A DNA stretch of 64,000 nt from JBMYZL01 sp965661765 (GTDB lineage: Bacteria > Bacteroidota > Bacteroidia > Flavobacteriales_D > Sanyastnellaceae). The notes under the pieces were generated by a model, which had not been told where the DNA came from, did not search any database, and saw only the letters and a list, made by a program, of their open reading frames with translations. Numbering within the stretch: position 1 is the stretch's first letter; every line of letters begins with the position of its first letter. A program made the position numbers and the translations under genes. The stretch spans positions 11,374 to 75,373 of the forward strand of contig CBFIFE010000007.1 in the NCBI GenBank assembly GCA_965661765.1, read 5' to 3'. This document shows, piece by piece, positions 1 to 8,697 of the stretch.

Positions 1-567
1 TTGGATGTTTTTGTTCTGCCTGGCGGCTGGTATGATGCGAGTGCCGATGCATTCGATGCCCTCTCGGCGTTCTCCCGTGAAGGGGGGTGGGTTGTGAGCA
101 TGGGCAACGGGACAGACGGCTTGTTGCGCGCCACCAACCGTGGCACTCCTGTGGGCTTGGAGGCAGAAGAAGAAACCTTCGTCGCACTTGAAGATCAGCA
201 GCGCCAGCGGGCACGCGGACGGATTGAAGGAGCGGTTTATGTGACCGAAACCGACCCAAGTCACCCCTTGGTATGGGCATCTCCAGGTCCTGTCTTCACC
301 CTTCAAAACAGCAATCGGCGTCAGAACGCAAACCTGAACGGCGGCCAGCCGGCCGTGTGGATTCAGGAAAATGATGAACCACTTGCTGGGTTTGCCGGCG
401 ATCGTTTGACCCCTGTGCCGGAAGACCTTTGGGTGGCAGGATCCCTCAGAAATGGTGCAGGTGGCTTTTTGTGTTTTTCCGATGACCCACTTTTCCGCGG
501 TTTTTGGACTTCTGGCCAAACCTTGTTCAATCAAGCCATTTTCGTCGCACCTTCGTTTTTGGAATGA
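1..567 (+). CDS. C-terminal part of M14-type zinc carboxypeptidase-like secreted protein (5' truncated)
   Basis: The reading frame is open from the first base, so the true start lies upstream of the window and the first codon shown is not a start. The 188 visible residues resemble the C-terminal glutamine-amidotransferase-like domain that follows the peptidase domain in large Bacteroidota M14 carboxypeptidases: an LPGG turn near residue 7, a GGW strand near residue 28, and an ending with a LFRGFW then QAIF pattern. No catalytic residues are in view, so the peptidase assignment rests on the family-typical tail only. The stop overlaps the next start by 4 nt, suggesting co-transcription with the glycosyltransferase. 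It could also be another protein with the same accessory domain. Confidence 0.5.
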   Translation: MDVFVLPGGWYDASADAFDALSAFSREGGWVVSMGNGTDGLLRATNRGTPVGLEAEEETFVALEDQQRQRARGRIEGAVYVTETDPSHPLVWASPGPVFTLQNSNRRQNANLNGGQPAVWIQENDEPLAGFAGDRLTPVPEDLWVAGSLRNGAGGFLCFSDDPLFRGFWTSGQTLFNQAIFVAPSFLE

Positions 568-1583
568 ATCCGCTCGTCACCGCAATCATCCCCTGCAAGG
601 ACGTCGCTGACTACGTCACCCGAGCCCTCGACAGCCTGCTTGCGGTGCGAGAGGACATCGCGCTTGTGGTCTGTGTGGACAACGTCTCCTCGGACAACAC
701 CGTTGAGGTCATCAAAGCATGGGCCCTTGCTCATCCCGATTTCCCGGTCCTCCAAGTGTCTGAACAAACGCCGAAGGCCATGGCCGCTCGATTCCGAGGT
801 TTGGCACATGTGCAGACACCACTGGTTCACTTCTTGGATGCCGACGATGAAATCTCTCCTGAAGGTTGGAATGCCCAAATCTCCAGGTACCGCGCATGTC
901 CCCAAGCCGATCAAGAACGGACGATTTGGGTCAGCGGCATCATTTGGCAATCCCTCGATGGCCGGCGCGTGGAGGACCCTGCATATGAGGGCGACCCCAG
1001 AATCGGCTTGATGCGGGGAGAGAAGGGCATGACCTCCGCCATGGTTTGGCCGGCGGCAGTTCTTGAAGCTGCGCGTCAACGAATCAACAAACGCTGGTGG
1101 ATTTACGCCCAGGGTTCCGATGAGTACCGCTTGCTGTTCGAATGCCTGAAAGCAGGCGCTCGAATCGAGGTTTACAGCCCTGCTGGCGCTGTTTGTTACG
1201 ATCGGGCCAGCGGCCGAATCAATCAAACCAGCCACGTCTTCGTCCAGGCGGCCCACAGCCTCTTGCGCGCAGACATGCATGAGACCTTTCGGCGGGAAAT
1301 GGACACCGATGCGGACCGCTTTGCGTGTGACCAAGCCTTGCTCATCAGCCTGATGCACCTCTCCAAACACGCCATGTACCTGGCCACCGCCATGTACCGG
1401 AAGCACATTCCAGGTTTTGTCCCCAAGCCCGACCGTGCCGTGCCTTTCGCGTATGTCCTGCTGCTTCGGGTTTTGGGCTTTGAAATCGCCAACAAAATCA
1501 CTTGGATCATCGTCGGTTTGCCGCCATGGCTGCGCAAACCCACGCGCATTTTCAGCTATCCAGCACGAAAACGCCGACCTTGA
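564..1583 (+). CDS. Family 2 glycosyltransferase
   Basis: A 339-residue GT-A fold enzyme, predicted to transfer a sugar from a nucleotide-sugar donor to an unknown acceptor at the cytoplasmic side of the membrane. The N-terminus has the GT2 start TAIIPCKD and the VDNVSSDNT strand-loop, and a DxD-type metal site appears as FLDADDE around residue 91. Length fits the family. The ATG at 564 overlaps the upstream TGA and directly precedes the GT2 fold; an in-frame extension to 504 lies inside the upstream gene and is rejected. No transmembrane segment is obvious. The specific sugar and acceptor cannot be read from the sequence. Confidence 0.85.
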   Translation: MNPLVTAIIPCKDVADYVTRALDSLLAVREDIALVVCVDNVSSDNTVEVIKAWALAHPDFPVLQVSEQTPKAMAARFRGLAHVQTPLVHFLDADDEISPEGWNAQISRYRACPQADQERTIWVSGIIWQSLDGRRVEDPAYEGDPRIGLMRGEKGMTSAMVWPAAVLEAARQRINKRWWIYAQGSDEYRLLFECLKAGARIEVYSPAGAVCYDRASGRINQTSHVFVQAAHSLLRADMHETFRREMDTDADRFACDQALLISLMHLSKHAMYLATAMYRKHIPGFVPKPDRAVPFAYVLLLRVLGFEIANKITWIIVGLPPWLRKPTRIFSYPARKRRP

Positions 1584-1598
1584 TTTGGCCATTTTCCA

Positions 1599-2717
1599 TC
1601 AAGGCCCAAACATCGCGTCGTAGGCGCGAGGCCAAACCCCCATCAAGTCCCGAATTTCATTCCTCATTTCCAGTGGCTCCAGCAGTTGAGCGTCCCTGGC
1701 TTCTGCGAGCACCGCCGATCGCAACGCATCGTCTGCGACAAGGAGAAAGGTGAAAATTTGACCGCCGGCAGCGGCTTCCACCCGAGGGGATTGTGAGGCG
1801 TGCCATGGTCGAAATTGCAGCTGTTGTGCGCGCGGCTGTGAAAACCAAATCCGCACTTCTTCCGGCGTTGCATTCCATTCTCGAAAGGTGGACCACTCTC
1901 CTGGGCGGACAGCGAATCGATGGGCGCACCATTGGGGCCAACTGCGTCCTTGATGCGTCCCCTTGAAATGATCCGCATCGGACATGTGTTCAATGGTTTC
2001 GATTTCCAACCAGTCCAACACACGCATCACCAACATGGGTTCTCCGTTCTCATCAATCCGCCGCTCCATGCCACAGACAACGTCCGTGTCCCGGCCCGAA
2101 TGCAAGTGCTCCGGGAGGTAGGAAATGGCTGTTCCATCTTTCAATCGCAACGCGTGCCAGTCCCCAAGATGAAGCCCATCCCGGATGTGCTCGAGCACCG
2201 CCACACTGGGGAATCGGTGCGGTTGTCCGATGCTCCAACCTTGTGCTTCCGTCTGATTCCGCCGAGCTTTCAAACTGTTCGCATCCAAGTGAAAGCTGTG
2301 CCGGAGCAAGGCCAAGGCCCACGGCAACCATTTGGTTCCCTCATTTCCCGCAAAACGATCACAAATCTCCAGGGCGCCCGTGAGCTTGGAAGATTCTGCG
2401 CCTGTCAGCCCGCCGGCGCGAATGGTCATGCCTTCTTGTGCGTAACTGTACCAGGCACGCTTTTTCTCGTGGTACCGAACAATTTTCACACCGAACAAAC
2501 GCTGCATGTCTTGGATGTCCTTTTCCAAGGTACGCATGGCAATGGCCTTCGTGCCCGGAATGGCCTCTTTGAGGCGCTTGTTGACCAAATCCAACAAGTC
2601 CTGCTTGAAGAACCGCGGCAACGGTTCGCCCGCGGATCGTTCTGGATCCCGCGCAAAGCACTCGTCCAATACCGCGTAACGCAAGGTGGCCAATCGGCTC
2701 GCTGAAGGTGTCGGCAT
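1599..2717 (-). CDS. WYL-domain transcriptional regulator
   Basis: A 372-residue DNA-binding regulator. The N-terminal ~90 residues look like a winged-helix region (LRYAVLDECF at the start, then RTLEKDIQDMQ as the recognition region), followed by a WYL-type ligand-sensing core and a C-terminal WYL_C-like end containing LEPLEMRNEIRDLM. Proteins of this family usually sense nucleotides or other small ligands, and several control DNA-damage or defence genes; no specific target is evident here. It converges with the upstream glycosyltransferase (15-nt gap). Two overlapping inverted repeats lie just before its start codon and could be an autoregulatory operator. Confidence 0.85.
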   Translation of the reverse strand: MPTPSASRLATLRYAVLDECFARDPERSAGEPLPRFFKQDLLDLVNKRLKEAIPGTKAIAMRTLEKDIQDMQRLFGVKIVRYHEKKRAWYSYAQEGMTIRAGGLTGAESSKLTGALEICDRFAGNEGTKWLPWALALLRHSFHLDANSLKARRNQTEAQGWSIGQPHRFPSVAVLEHIRDGLHLGDWHALRLKDGTAISYLPEHLHSGRDTDVVCGMERRIDENGEPMLVMRVLDWLEIETIEHMSDADHFKGTHQGRSWPQWCAHRFAVRPGEWSTFREWNATPEEVRIWFSQPRAQQLQFRPWHASQSPRVEAAAGGQIFTFLLVADDALRSAVLAEARDAQLLEPLEMRNEIRDLMGVWPRAYDAMFGP

Positions 2718-2726
2718 CTGCTATAA

Positions 2727-2752
2727 TTCGCAATTGTTATGCGAAGATAACA
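2727..2752. promoter_or_regulatory. Overlapping inverted repeats upstream of WYL gene (candidate operator)
   Basis: TTCGCA (2727-2732) pairs with TGCGAA (2740-2745), and TGTTAT (2735-2740) pairs with ATAACA (2747-2752). The two dyads interlock within 26 bp, 10-35 bp upstream of the regulator's ATG at 2717. Position and symmetry suit a dimeric repressor site. Binding is inference. Confidence 0.35.
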
Positions 2753-2765
2753 CTGCGGAGAGGAT

Positions 2766-4289
2766 TCAGCGTCGGCCGCCGGCCATGAAATCTTCGCATG
2801 GCACATTGCGTCGACGCTGAGCGCGGTCAGCTGGACCCTGTCTTTTGTCCTCTTTCAATGGCTTCTTGCCGAAGACCAAATTGAACCCGGTCTGCAAACT
2901 GAGCACCTCCGCACGATTGGGCAGAACAAAACTCACATCATCTCCCAATTCAAATCGCGTCCAAGGCGTGAGCACCAAATTGTCCGCCGCAACGTACCAC
3001 TGAAACATACCGAGATTGAGTGCCAGCCCCACACCCAATGTTGAAAAACCTGCGGAAAAAACATTCCATGCCATGTTCAGGCCAAGCTTGCGGTCCCATT
3101 CGTGCCTCAGCCCAAGGTTTGCTTGCCAATCGGCAAAATCTCCTCCAGCATGTCGACCGGTCCAAGCGCCGTGAAGGCTGGTTTGTGAAGCAGCTGCGTC
3201 CCGAAAAATATAAGCTCCTTCCACCGAAAGCCTGGTGGGCAATCGGCTCGAAAAAGCTTCGGCGGAAGCCACCGGCACCATGGCACTGTCGAATCGCGCC
3301 CATTCTCCGGCCAGCCAATCGCCCAAGGAATCGCCTTCAAAAAAGTCCAGGGCGTCCTCGCCTTCGAGGGTCGGACCCTGGTAAGCAAAAGTGGACGGCT
3401 GAAGTTCGTGGGTGCGAAGGTCTTCGCGCCAATGGATTTGGCCCAAATCCACAACATGCAAACCAACTGTGGCCCGCTCTGACAAAGCCAGCCGCAGCCC
3501 AGCATCCATTGACCATCCACGGTTGTCGCGGTGCAACAAATAGTGCTCCAACGAGTCACCTGTTTGTCCATATGTGTTCAAACCAGAGGAGCGAAATGCA
3601 CCAGAAGCTGCCAAATTGTAACTGAAATCGGTCGCATTTGTGGACCATGCCGCCTGAAAGTCCGTGAGTTCTGCGAACTCCATGCCATAGAGGTGGTTCA
3701 CCCGAATTCCTGTATTCAAGAAGTCACCCCAAGCGCGGTTCCATCCGACTGAATATTCTCGAAAGTGAATCGCGCGCAATCCAAATGCGGACATGTCCAA
3801 AACGGATCCCGCAGGGTTGCCATGGAAAGGAATCTCAAACAGCGCCCCGGGCAAAGTTGCATCTGCCTCCAAGCGCTCACGAATCCGAAATGACCAGATG
3901 CTTTCGCCGTGCTCTCCCCCCGAGAAACCAAAATTGGCCAACTCCACGGAAGTGCTGGCGCCCAACATGCTCTCCGGCGAAGTGAGCTGTTCCATCAATG
4001 GCGCCAGACGAACAATGGTGCCGCCACTGGGACCGGGCAAAAACAACCCCTCGGGTTGAAGCAAGGTGTTGTCCAGGCGAAAGGTCAAACTGGACAACCC
4101 GGTCATGCCGAGCCACCCTTTCAACTTGGGGCGGCTGCCAGGAAACAAATCCGTGTGTTGAGGGACTTGCGTCAGACGGGCGGCCGAATTCACATACTGC
4201 GCTTGAGCATCTTGCTTCAAGGCAAAAGCAAGAATGGTGAGGGTGAAAACCATCCACCGACCGGGATGTAGGCTGCCGAACTGTTTCAT
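2766..4289 (-). CDS. DUF5723-type outer-membrane beta-barrel-like protein
   Basis: A 507-residue secreted protein. Residues 1-31 form a signal peptide ending in QAQ. The body is rich in alternating aromatic/hydrophobic strands typical of the Bacteroidota DUF5723 family, which is thought to be an outer-membrane porin-like barrel (assignment by overall composition and the repeated strand pattern, not by a single motif). The C-terminus carries a basic tail after the FNLVFGKKP strand, which is unusual for a barrel ending. Its start overlaps the upstream lipoprotein stop by 4 nt, so the two are translationally coupled and probably work together at the outer membrane. Function is unknown. Confidence 0.7.
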   Translation of the reverse strand: MKQFGSLHPGRWMVFTLTILAFALKQDAQAQYVNSAARLTQVPQHTDLFPGSRPKLKGWLGMTGLSSLTFRLDNTLLQPEGLFLPGPSGGTIVRLAPLMEQLTSPESMLGASTSVELANFGFSGGEHGESIWSFRIRERLEADATLPGALFEIPFHGNPAGSVLDMSAFGLRAIHFREYSVGWNRAWGDFLNTGIRVNHLYGMEFAELTDFQAAWSTNATDFSYNLAASGAFRSSGLNTYGQTGDSLEHYLLHRDNRGWSMDAGLRLALSERATVGLHVVDLGQIHWREDLRTHELQPSTFAYQGPTLEGEDALDFFEGDSLGDWLAGEWARFDSAMVPVASAEAFSSRLPTRLSVEGAYIFRDAAASQTSLHGAWTGRHAGGDFADWQANLGLRHEWDRKLGLNMAWNVFSAGFSTLGVGLALNLGMFQWYVAADNLVLTPWTRFELGDDVSFVLPNRAEVLSLQTGFNLVFGKKPLKEDKRQGPADRAQRRRNVPCEDFMAGGRR

Positions 4290-5857
4290 TCCTCATTCAA
4301 GTTTGCATCGATTTGAATCGCCAAGCCCAAGCGCAACTTCAAAGCTGCATCCGCTGGGATGAAGACATCTTCCTCACCGACGGCGTTGGGTGTAGACAAA
4401 GTGGCTGCCCAAGCCAGATGACGAATGCCCAGAGGCTGCAAGGTGGCCAATTCTTCCCTGCTGATCGTCCAATCCACCACCTCACTCGCCCCTGCAGGAA
4501 CGAACGTGAATGCATCGCTGCCCTCGTACCATGTGGCCAGGACATTGCGCATTGAATCTTGAAAATTCAGCTCGGGACGCACCGCAACGGGCAGGTCGTT
4601 TTGCCACAGGGCCCGCAAAGTGATCGAAGAAACATCCTCCCAAGAGAGGCGATTCTCGAAGTTTTCCGAGAAAATTTGGTCCAAATCCAAAGCCATCGTA
4701 TCGCGGAAGGCGTAATCGCTCAACCAACCCTCCAGCGGCAAGACCAGTCGGCCCACCACCCGAATCGGCGCATCCGCTGTGACGAATCCACTGCCGCCTG
4801 TCCCTGACGTGGTGAGGTGACCAGAGAGCGTCATCGAGGCCGGCGAACTCTCCAGGATGGCGGTGATGGTCGGCGTGGTTCCGTCGTTGTTCAAGACATG
4901 GGACCACTCCCCCGGCATGACATTCATCAGGTTCGTCGCTGCGGGGATGGGCGGGATGTTGGTGATTTGGTCTCCGGCAATGACCGCCTCCCCCACGGCA
5001 GTTGAATAGGATGCGGAAGAGATGACCGGTTGGATCGACAGCCCTACGCCGTTGGTGGCCTCGAGTTCCAAACGGGGTGCAGAGACGTGAACCACACCTG
5101 GCTCCAATCCATCGAGGGCCGAAAGGGGCAACTCTTGATCGAAACTGCCAAACGTTCCGCTGGCCCAAGCCCCGACTGCCCAATCGATTGATTCCAAACC
5201 AAATGACATCGAAATGGAGATCACATCGCCTGCAGAAAATCCGGATGCGCTGGACTCCAAACTCAAGTTCATGCCCAACCCTGCGTTGCCATCTTCTGTC
5301 CATGTCACACCGGAAAGTCCGATGTTTTCCGCCCCGGACCCAACGCCGAAGGCGAAGGGAACGCCAGCGACAGTCCACTCCTCGATGGCCACCTGCAACA
5401 GCAAATCCACAGGCACATCGCCACTGGTTTCGACTCCCAAACTTCCAAAGGCAACAAACAATGAGTCCAACACCAAACCATTGGGCAGCGCAAAATCAAT
5501 GTTCAAGGGAACTTCCAACGCTGTCCCTGGGGGCACATCTGTGGGAATGATGATGTCTTGGGACCAGGTTTGGTCTGCCACAGACAACCAATGGTTCGCG
5601 GTAGTGTCCACGATCTCAAACGTCTCATAAATCGCCAAGCCCCCGCTGCCTGTGACCTCCGAAGAAATGCCAGCAGAATCGAGCCAAACCAGGGCCTCTT
5701 CCGCCGTCACAACCACCTCGCCCACAGGAATGGCAAAGGCCGGTGACCATGCACCAGATGCCACCAAGCCATCGGGGCGGAGGTCAAATGTTTCTTCAAC
5801 GCAGCCCGTCAGCACGAGACATCCGAGCAATGCACAAAGATTCTGGAATCTGTTCAT
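4286..5857 (-). CDS. Outer-membrane lipoprotein of unknown function
   Basis: A 523-residue predicted lipoprotein. The N-terminus has a short hydrophobic segment ending in the lipobox LTGC (cysteine near residue 19). An in-frame GTG lies one codon upstream, but the ATG at 5857 is preferred. The rest is a beta-rich, acidic sequence with many Gly/Ser/Thr and no catalytic motif I recognise. It is the first gene of a two-gene operon with the DUF5723 protein, the pair overlapping as ATGA. A surface or periplasmic partner role for the barrel is inference from the coupling. The 171 bases upstream, to the TPM gene end, hold nothing I recognise. Confidence 0.75.
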   Translation of the reverse strand: MNRFQNLCALLGCLVLTGCVEETFDLRPDGLVASGAWSPAFAIPVGEVVVTAEEALVWLDSAGISSEVTGSGGLAIYETFEIVDTTANHWLSVADQTWSQDIIIPTDVPPGTALEVPLNIDFALPNGLVLDSLFVAFGSLGVETSGDVPVDLLLQVAIEEWTVAGVPFAFGVGSGAENIGLSGVTWTEDGNAGLGMNLSLESSASGFSAGDVISISMSFGLESIDWAVGAWASGTFGSFDQELPLSALDGLEPGVVHVSAPRLELEATNGVGLSIQPVISSASYSTAVGEAVIAGDQITNIPPIPAATNLMNVMPGEWSHVLNNDGTTPTITAILESSPASMTLSGHLTTSGTGGSGFVTADAPIRVVGRLVLPLEGWLSDYAFRDTMALDLDQIFSENFENRLSWEDVSSITLRALWQNDLPVAVRPELNFQDSMRNVLATWYEGSDAFTFVPAGASEVVDWTISREELATLQPLGIRHLAWAATLSTPNAVGEEDVFIPADAALKLRLGLAIQIDANLNEE

Positions 5858-6028
5858 CACCGGAAGAGTACGACAAAAACGCCCAAATTGTTACCGTTTG
5901 ATCGTGCTTTCATACAATTCTATCCAAACCTCCGGTGACATTTTTTCTGCCAGCTCCCCCACCAAATCCCACGGAATTCGTTCGGATTGTTTGAACCGAA
6001 TGCAACTCTTGCCGATTCTTCACTCGCC

Positions 6029-6877
6029 TCAGAAACTGCCACCGGCGCCGCCGCCGCCGAAGCTGCCACCACCGAAGCCACCAAAACCGCCACCACCACC
6101 GCCGCCAAAACCGCCACCACCGCCAAATGGCCCAGACCCACCTCGGAAGTGTCTGTAACTCCCCGAATGCGATCGGCTGCTGGCCAAAGCGAGGAGCACG
6201 GCAGCCCACAATGTGGTGTTGTTCATTCGCGCACTTCGACGGGCTGAAGTGAGCACTGCGAAGGCTGGCAACCCGAACATGAACAGGGCGAAAACCAACA
6301 AAATGAGCAAATCCCCACCTGAAGCTGTGCGTCCCCCCGTCAAGTAATCATCGAAAGCGATTTCTCCAGCTGCGAGCAGCATCAAAGCGCCCACGCCCAC
6401 CTGCAGCCCATCCATCCAACGACCTTGGCCGAAAGACGGAATCATGTCATCGACAATCCGCCGAGTGACCAAATCGGGGATGGCCCCCTCGAGGCCTTGG
6501 CCCACGGCGATGAAGATTTGGCCCTTTTCATTTCCAATCCGCGGCTTCAGCGCAATGACCACGCCATTGTCCAAATCCGCCCGACCTACGCCCCATTCAT
6601 GTCCCGCTTCTGTCGCAAATTCGTAAGGCTCCAGGCCACAAAAATCTGGATGCGTGACCACGACAATCACGTTGCTGGTTGTATCGGTGAAAGCGAGCAA
6701 GCTCCGATTGAGTTCCGCCTCTTGTTGTGATGTCAGCAGTTGTGCCAAATCCAGGACCAAAACCCGATCCGCTGGCGGTGGCAAGCACCCCACGGGCAAC
6801 TTTGCAAAACCCATTGTCCCTGTGCCCAAGAGCACAGCAATCAATGGCAGGGTCCGAATGAATGTGGGCAAGATCAT
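6029..6877 (-). CDS. TPM-domain membrane protein with Gly-rich tail
   Basis: A 282-residue protein. It has an N-terminal signal or anchor segment (residues 1-25), then a TPM domain (about 35-160; markers ADRVLVLDLAQLLT and DNGVVIALKP), a hydrophobic transmembrane stretch near residues 190-215 (LLILLVFALFMFGLPAFAV) and a C-terminal tail of mostly Gly/Phe/Ser. This YgcG-like layout is common in Bacteroidota and nearly always sits beside lemA. TPM domains have been linked to phosphatase activity in plants and to membrane protein quality control or envelope stress in bacteria; the exact role is not settled. It is the third gene of lemA-TPM-TPM, overlapping the previous gene by 4 nt. The tail creates a false proline-rich frame on the other strand. 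Confidence 0.85.
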   Translation of the reverse strand: MILPTFIRTLPLIAVLLGTGTMGFAKLPVGCLPPPADRVLVLDLAQLLTSQQEAELNRSLLAFTDTTSNVIVVVTHPDFCGLEPYEFATEAGHEWGVGRADLDNGVVIALKPRIGNEKGQIFIAVGQGLEGAIPDLVTRRIVDDMIPSFGQGRWMDGLQVGVGALMLLAAGEIAFDDYLTGGRTASGGDLLILLVFALFMFGLPAFAVLTSARRSARMNNTTLWAAVLLALASSRSHSGSYRHFRGGSGPFGGGGGFGGGGGGGFGGFGGGSFGGGGAGGSF

Positions 6878-7317
6878 CGACCAAATGAGATGTCGTCCGA
6901 GAGTTCATTGACATCATCGGGTTGTACCGGGAAGTGTTCGGCCAATGCCCGGCCAATCTCATCAATGGCTCCGACCAATGCCAGCCCCCATTCCCCATTT
7001 TTGAGGTGTGGCAAGGCTTGATCATAGGAACGTTTCCAAAAATCATCTCCCACCCTGGAGTGAATGCCTGCATCGCCCAGAATGGCAAACTTTCTGTCCT
7101 TTGTGGCCAGGCAGATCAAGACACCATTGCGCAGCGCCGTCTCGTGCATGTGCAACTCGGCGAACATCGCAGCGGCATGGTCCATGATGTCTTCCTTGCA
7201 CCGGGATTCGATGTGCACCCGAAGTTCACCAGACGTGACCCGCTCAGCGCGCGCAATCGCATCCCGAACATCCTTCAAATCTTCATCGCTCAGGCCGAAC
7301 TTCATGCCGCGCCTCAT
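6874..7317 (-). CDS. Short TPM-domain protein
   Basis: A 147-residue protein consisting of essentially one TPM domain without a clear signal peptide or membrane segment. Markers are RVTSGELRVHIE near residue 30 and RNGVLICLATKDRKFAILGD near residue 65. It lies between lemA and the larger TPM protein with 4-nt overlaps on both sides, so the three products are probably made together. The absence of an export signal suggests it works at the cytoplasmic face. Function is inferred only from family and context. Confidence 0.85.
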   Translation of the reverse strand: MRRGMKFGLSDEDLKDVRDAIARAERVTSGELRVHIESRCKEDIMDHAAAMFAELHMHETALRNGVLICLATKDRKFAILGDAGIHSRVGDDFWKRSYDQALPHLKNGEWGLALVGAIDEIGRALAEHFPVQPDDVNELSDDISFGR

Positions 7318-7904
7318 CGGCCTCCAAAATTGACTGCGGGTGCGGCCTCCGCCCCACTTGCCGCTTCAAAATACGCTCGCACTTCGAAACCGAAAACAGA
7401 AGCCCAGAACCGGCCTGGGAACTTTCGAACATCTGCATTGAAAGACTGAACCACTTCGTTGTAGCGACTTCGCGCTGTCGCGATCCTGTTCTCTGTCCCT
7501 TCGAGCTGAGCCTGAAGGTCCCTGAAATTTTGGTTCGCCTTCAAATCAGGGTATTTCTCCGTGTAGCCCAACAACCCACGAAGGGCACCCCCAAACACCA
7601 TATTCTGCTGTTCAAATTCGGCAAGATCCCCCGTCTCCCCAGCTTGCTTCATCGCACCCAACGCCGCCGCCCTGGCCTGCGTCACGGCCGTCAAAGTCTC
7701 TTGTTCAAAATCTGCATAACCCTTGACGGTCTCGACGAGGTTCGGGATCAAATCAAACCTTCTCTGGTATTGCGTCTCTACTTCCCCCCACTGTTTGGAC
7801 ACCTGCTCTTCACCCGCAACAAAACGATTGTATGCGCCCATGGCATTTCCGATCACCAAAGCAACCACTGCCAAGGGAATCAACCAAACCAACATTTTTT
7901 TCAT
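7314..7904 (-). CDS. lemA: LemA family protein
   Basis: A 196-residue protein with one N-terminal membrane anchor (residues 4-22), then the helical LemA domain. Typical markers are NRFVAGEEQVSKQWGEVETQ followed by QRRFDLIPNLVETVKGYA, and YNEVVQSFNADVRKFPG toward the end. LemA proteins are anchored with a long helical domain and occur with TPM proteins; the biochemical role is not established. It is the first gene of a three-gene operon. A -7 box (7909-7916) stands only 4 nt before the ATG, so the message is predicted to be leaderless. Confidence 0.92.
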   Translation of the reverse strand: MKKMLVWLIPLAVVALVIGNAMGAYNRFVAGEEQVSKQWGEVETQYQRRFDLIPNLVETVKGYADFEQETLTAVTQARAAALGAMKQAGETGDLAEFEQQNMVFGGALRGLLGYTEKYPDLKANQNFRDLQAQLEGTENRIATARSRYNEVVQSFNADVRKFPGRFWASVFGFEVRAYFEAASGAEAAPAVNFGGR

Positions 7905-7908
7905 GCTG

Positions 7909-7916
7909 CGAAATTA
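7909..7916 (-). promoter_or_regulatory. Bacteroidota -7 box of lemA (TAATTTCG)
   Basis: On the minus strand TAATTTCG is followed by CAGC and then the ATG of lemA. The same 15-nt string TAATTTCGCAGCATG occurs at mnmA. It matches TAnnTTTG with one change. No clear TTG -33 box is seen at the usual distance. Confidence 0.5.
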
Positions 7917-8024
7917 GCGCGTTCTTGTTGGGTGTTGCTTGAATTTTTGAATCTTTGGAGGAAAGCGAGAATCGTTCTCGCTGACAAGAACCCCGCACAA
8001 CAACCCCTGAATCCCCGATTGCTC

Positions 8025-8636
8025 ATGACCCTCAACACCGATCTCTATCGCCATGGTTACCGCGCGCTTCAAGGTTCGTGGCTCCACGCCATTGCTGTCG
8101 TCGTTCTCGTGACAATTCTCCAGAGCATCGCCGGCTCCGTCTTTGTGGGCGTCGTTGTCATGGGCGCCTTGACCATCGGGCAATACATCTATTTTCTCGG
8201 CGTTTCTCGAACCCAGAGTCATCCGCAAATTGAAGTGCTGTTCGATGGTTTCCGCTCCGGAGACCGATTCATCCAATCCATCATTGCGCTGCTGCTGGTG
8301 GGGATTCTCACCGTTGTGGGGTTCTTCTGCTTCGTCATCCCCGGCATCATTGCAGGTGTGGGTTTGTCGATGACTTTTTTTGTCATGGCAGATGACCCCA
8401 AAATACGCGCCACTGATGCCATGCGGAAAAGCTGGAGCATGGTGTGGGAGCAAGGAAATTTCTGGAAAGTTCTCGGCTTTCATTTCTTGGCCATTCCGTT
8501 GTTTGTGCTTGGGGCCCTCTTGTTGGTGATTGGCATGCTTTTCGTCATTCCGGTGTACTTCACCGCTTTGGCAGGTTTGTATGACACCCTTCGCGGTGCG
8601 GATGCCAGCGGTCTGCCAGAAGGTGAATTCTTCTGA
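8025..8636 (+). CDS. Multi-pass membrane protein (DUF975-like)
   Basis: A 203-residue integral membrane protein with about four hydrophobic segments (around residues 22-55, 80-115 and 148-185). The IAGVGLSMTFFVMADDP and AMRKSWSMVWEQGNFWKVL pattern between segments resembles DUF975-type or related small membrane proteins of unknown role. The ATG at 8025 was chosen because upstream in-frame sequence overlaps the divergent lemA promoter region and codes for nothing membrane-like. It is divergent from lemA. No enzymatic motif is visible. Confidence 0.75.
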   Translation: MTLNTDLYRHGYRALQGSWLHAIAVVVLVTILQSIAGSVFVGVVVMGALTIGQYIYFLGVSRTQSHPQIEVLFDGFRSGDRFIQSIIALLLVGILTVVGFFCFVIPGIIAGVGLSMTFFVMADDPKIRATDAMRKSWSMVWEQGNFWKVLGFHFLAIPLFVLGALLLVIGMLFVIPVYFTALAGLYDTLRGADASGLPEGEFF

Positions 8637-8697
8637 CTGTGCACTTTTGGCCCTGATCCGATGCAACTTTTGAAGACCAAATCTGGTTGTCCTCTTG

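Noticed and set aside
531..1592. Long open frame on the minus strand opposite the GT2 gene
   Set aside because: It mirrors the GT2 coding region, encodes no recognisable fold and lies antisense to a gene with clear GT2 motifs.
5652..6158. Proline-rich open frame on the plus strand (PPPPK repeats)
   Set aside because: It is the antisense of the Gly-rich tail of the TPM protein; the low complexity comes from the GGN codons on the other strand.
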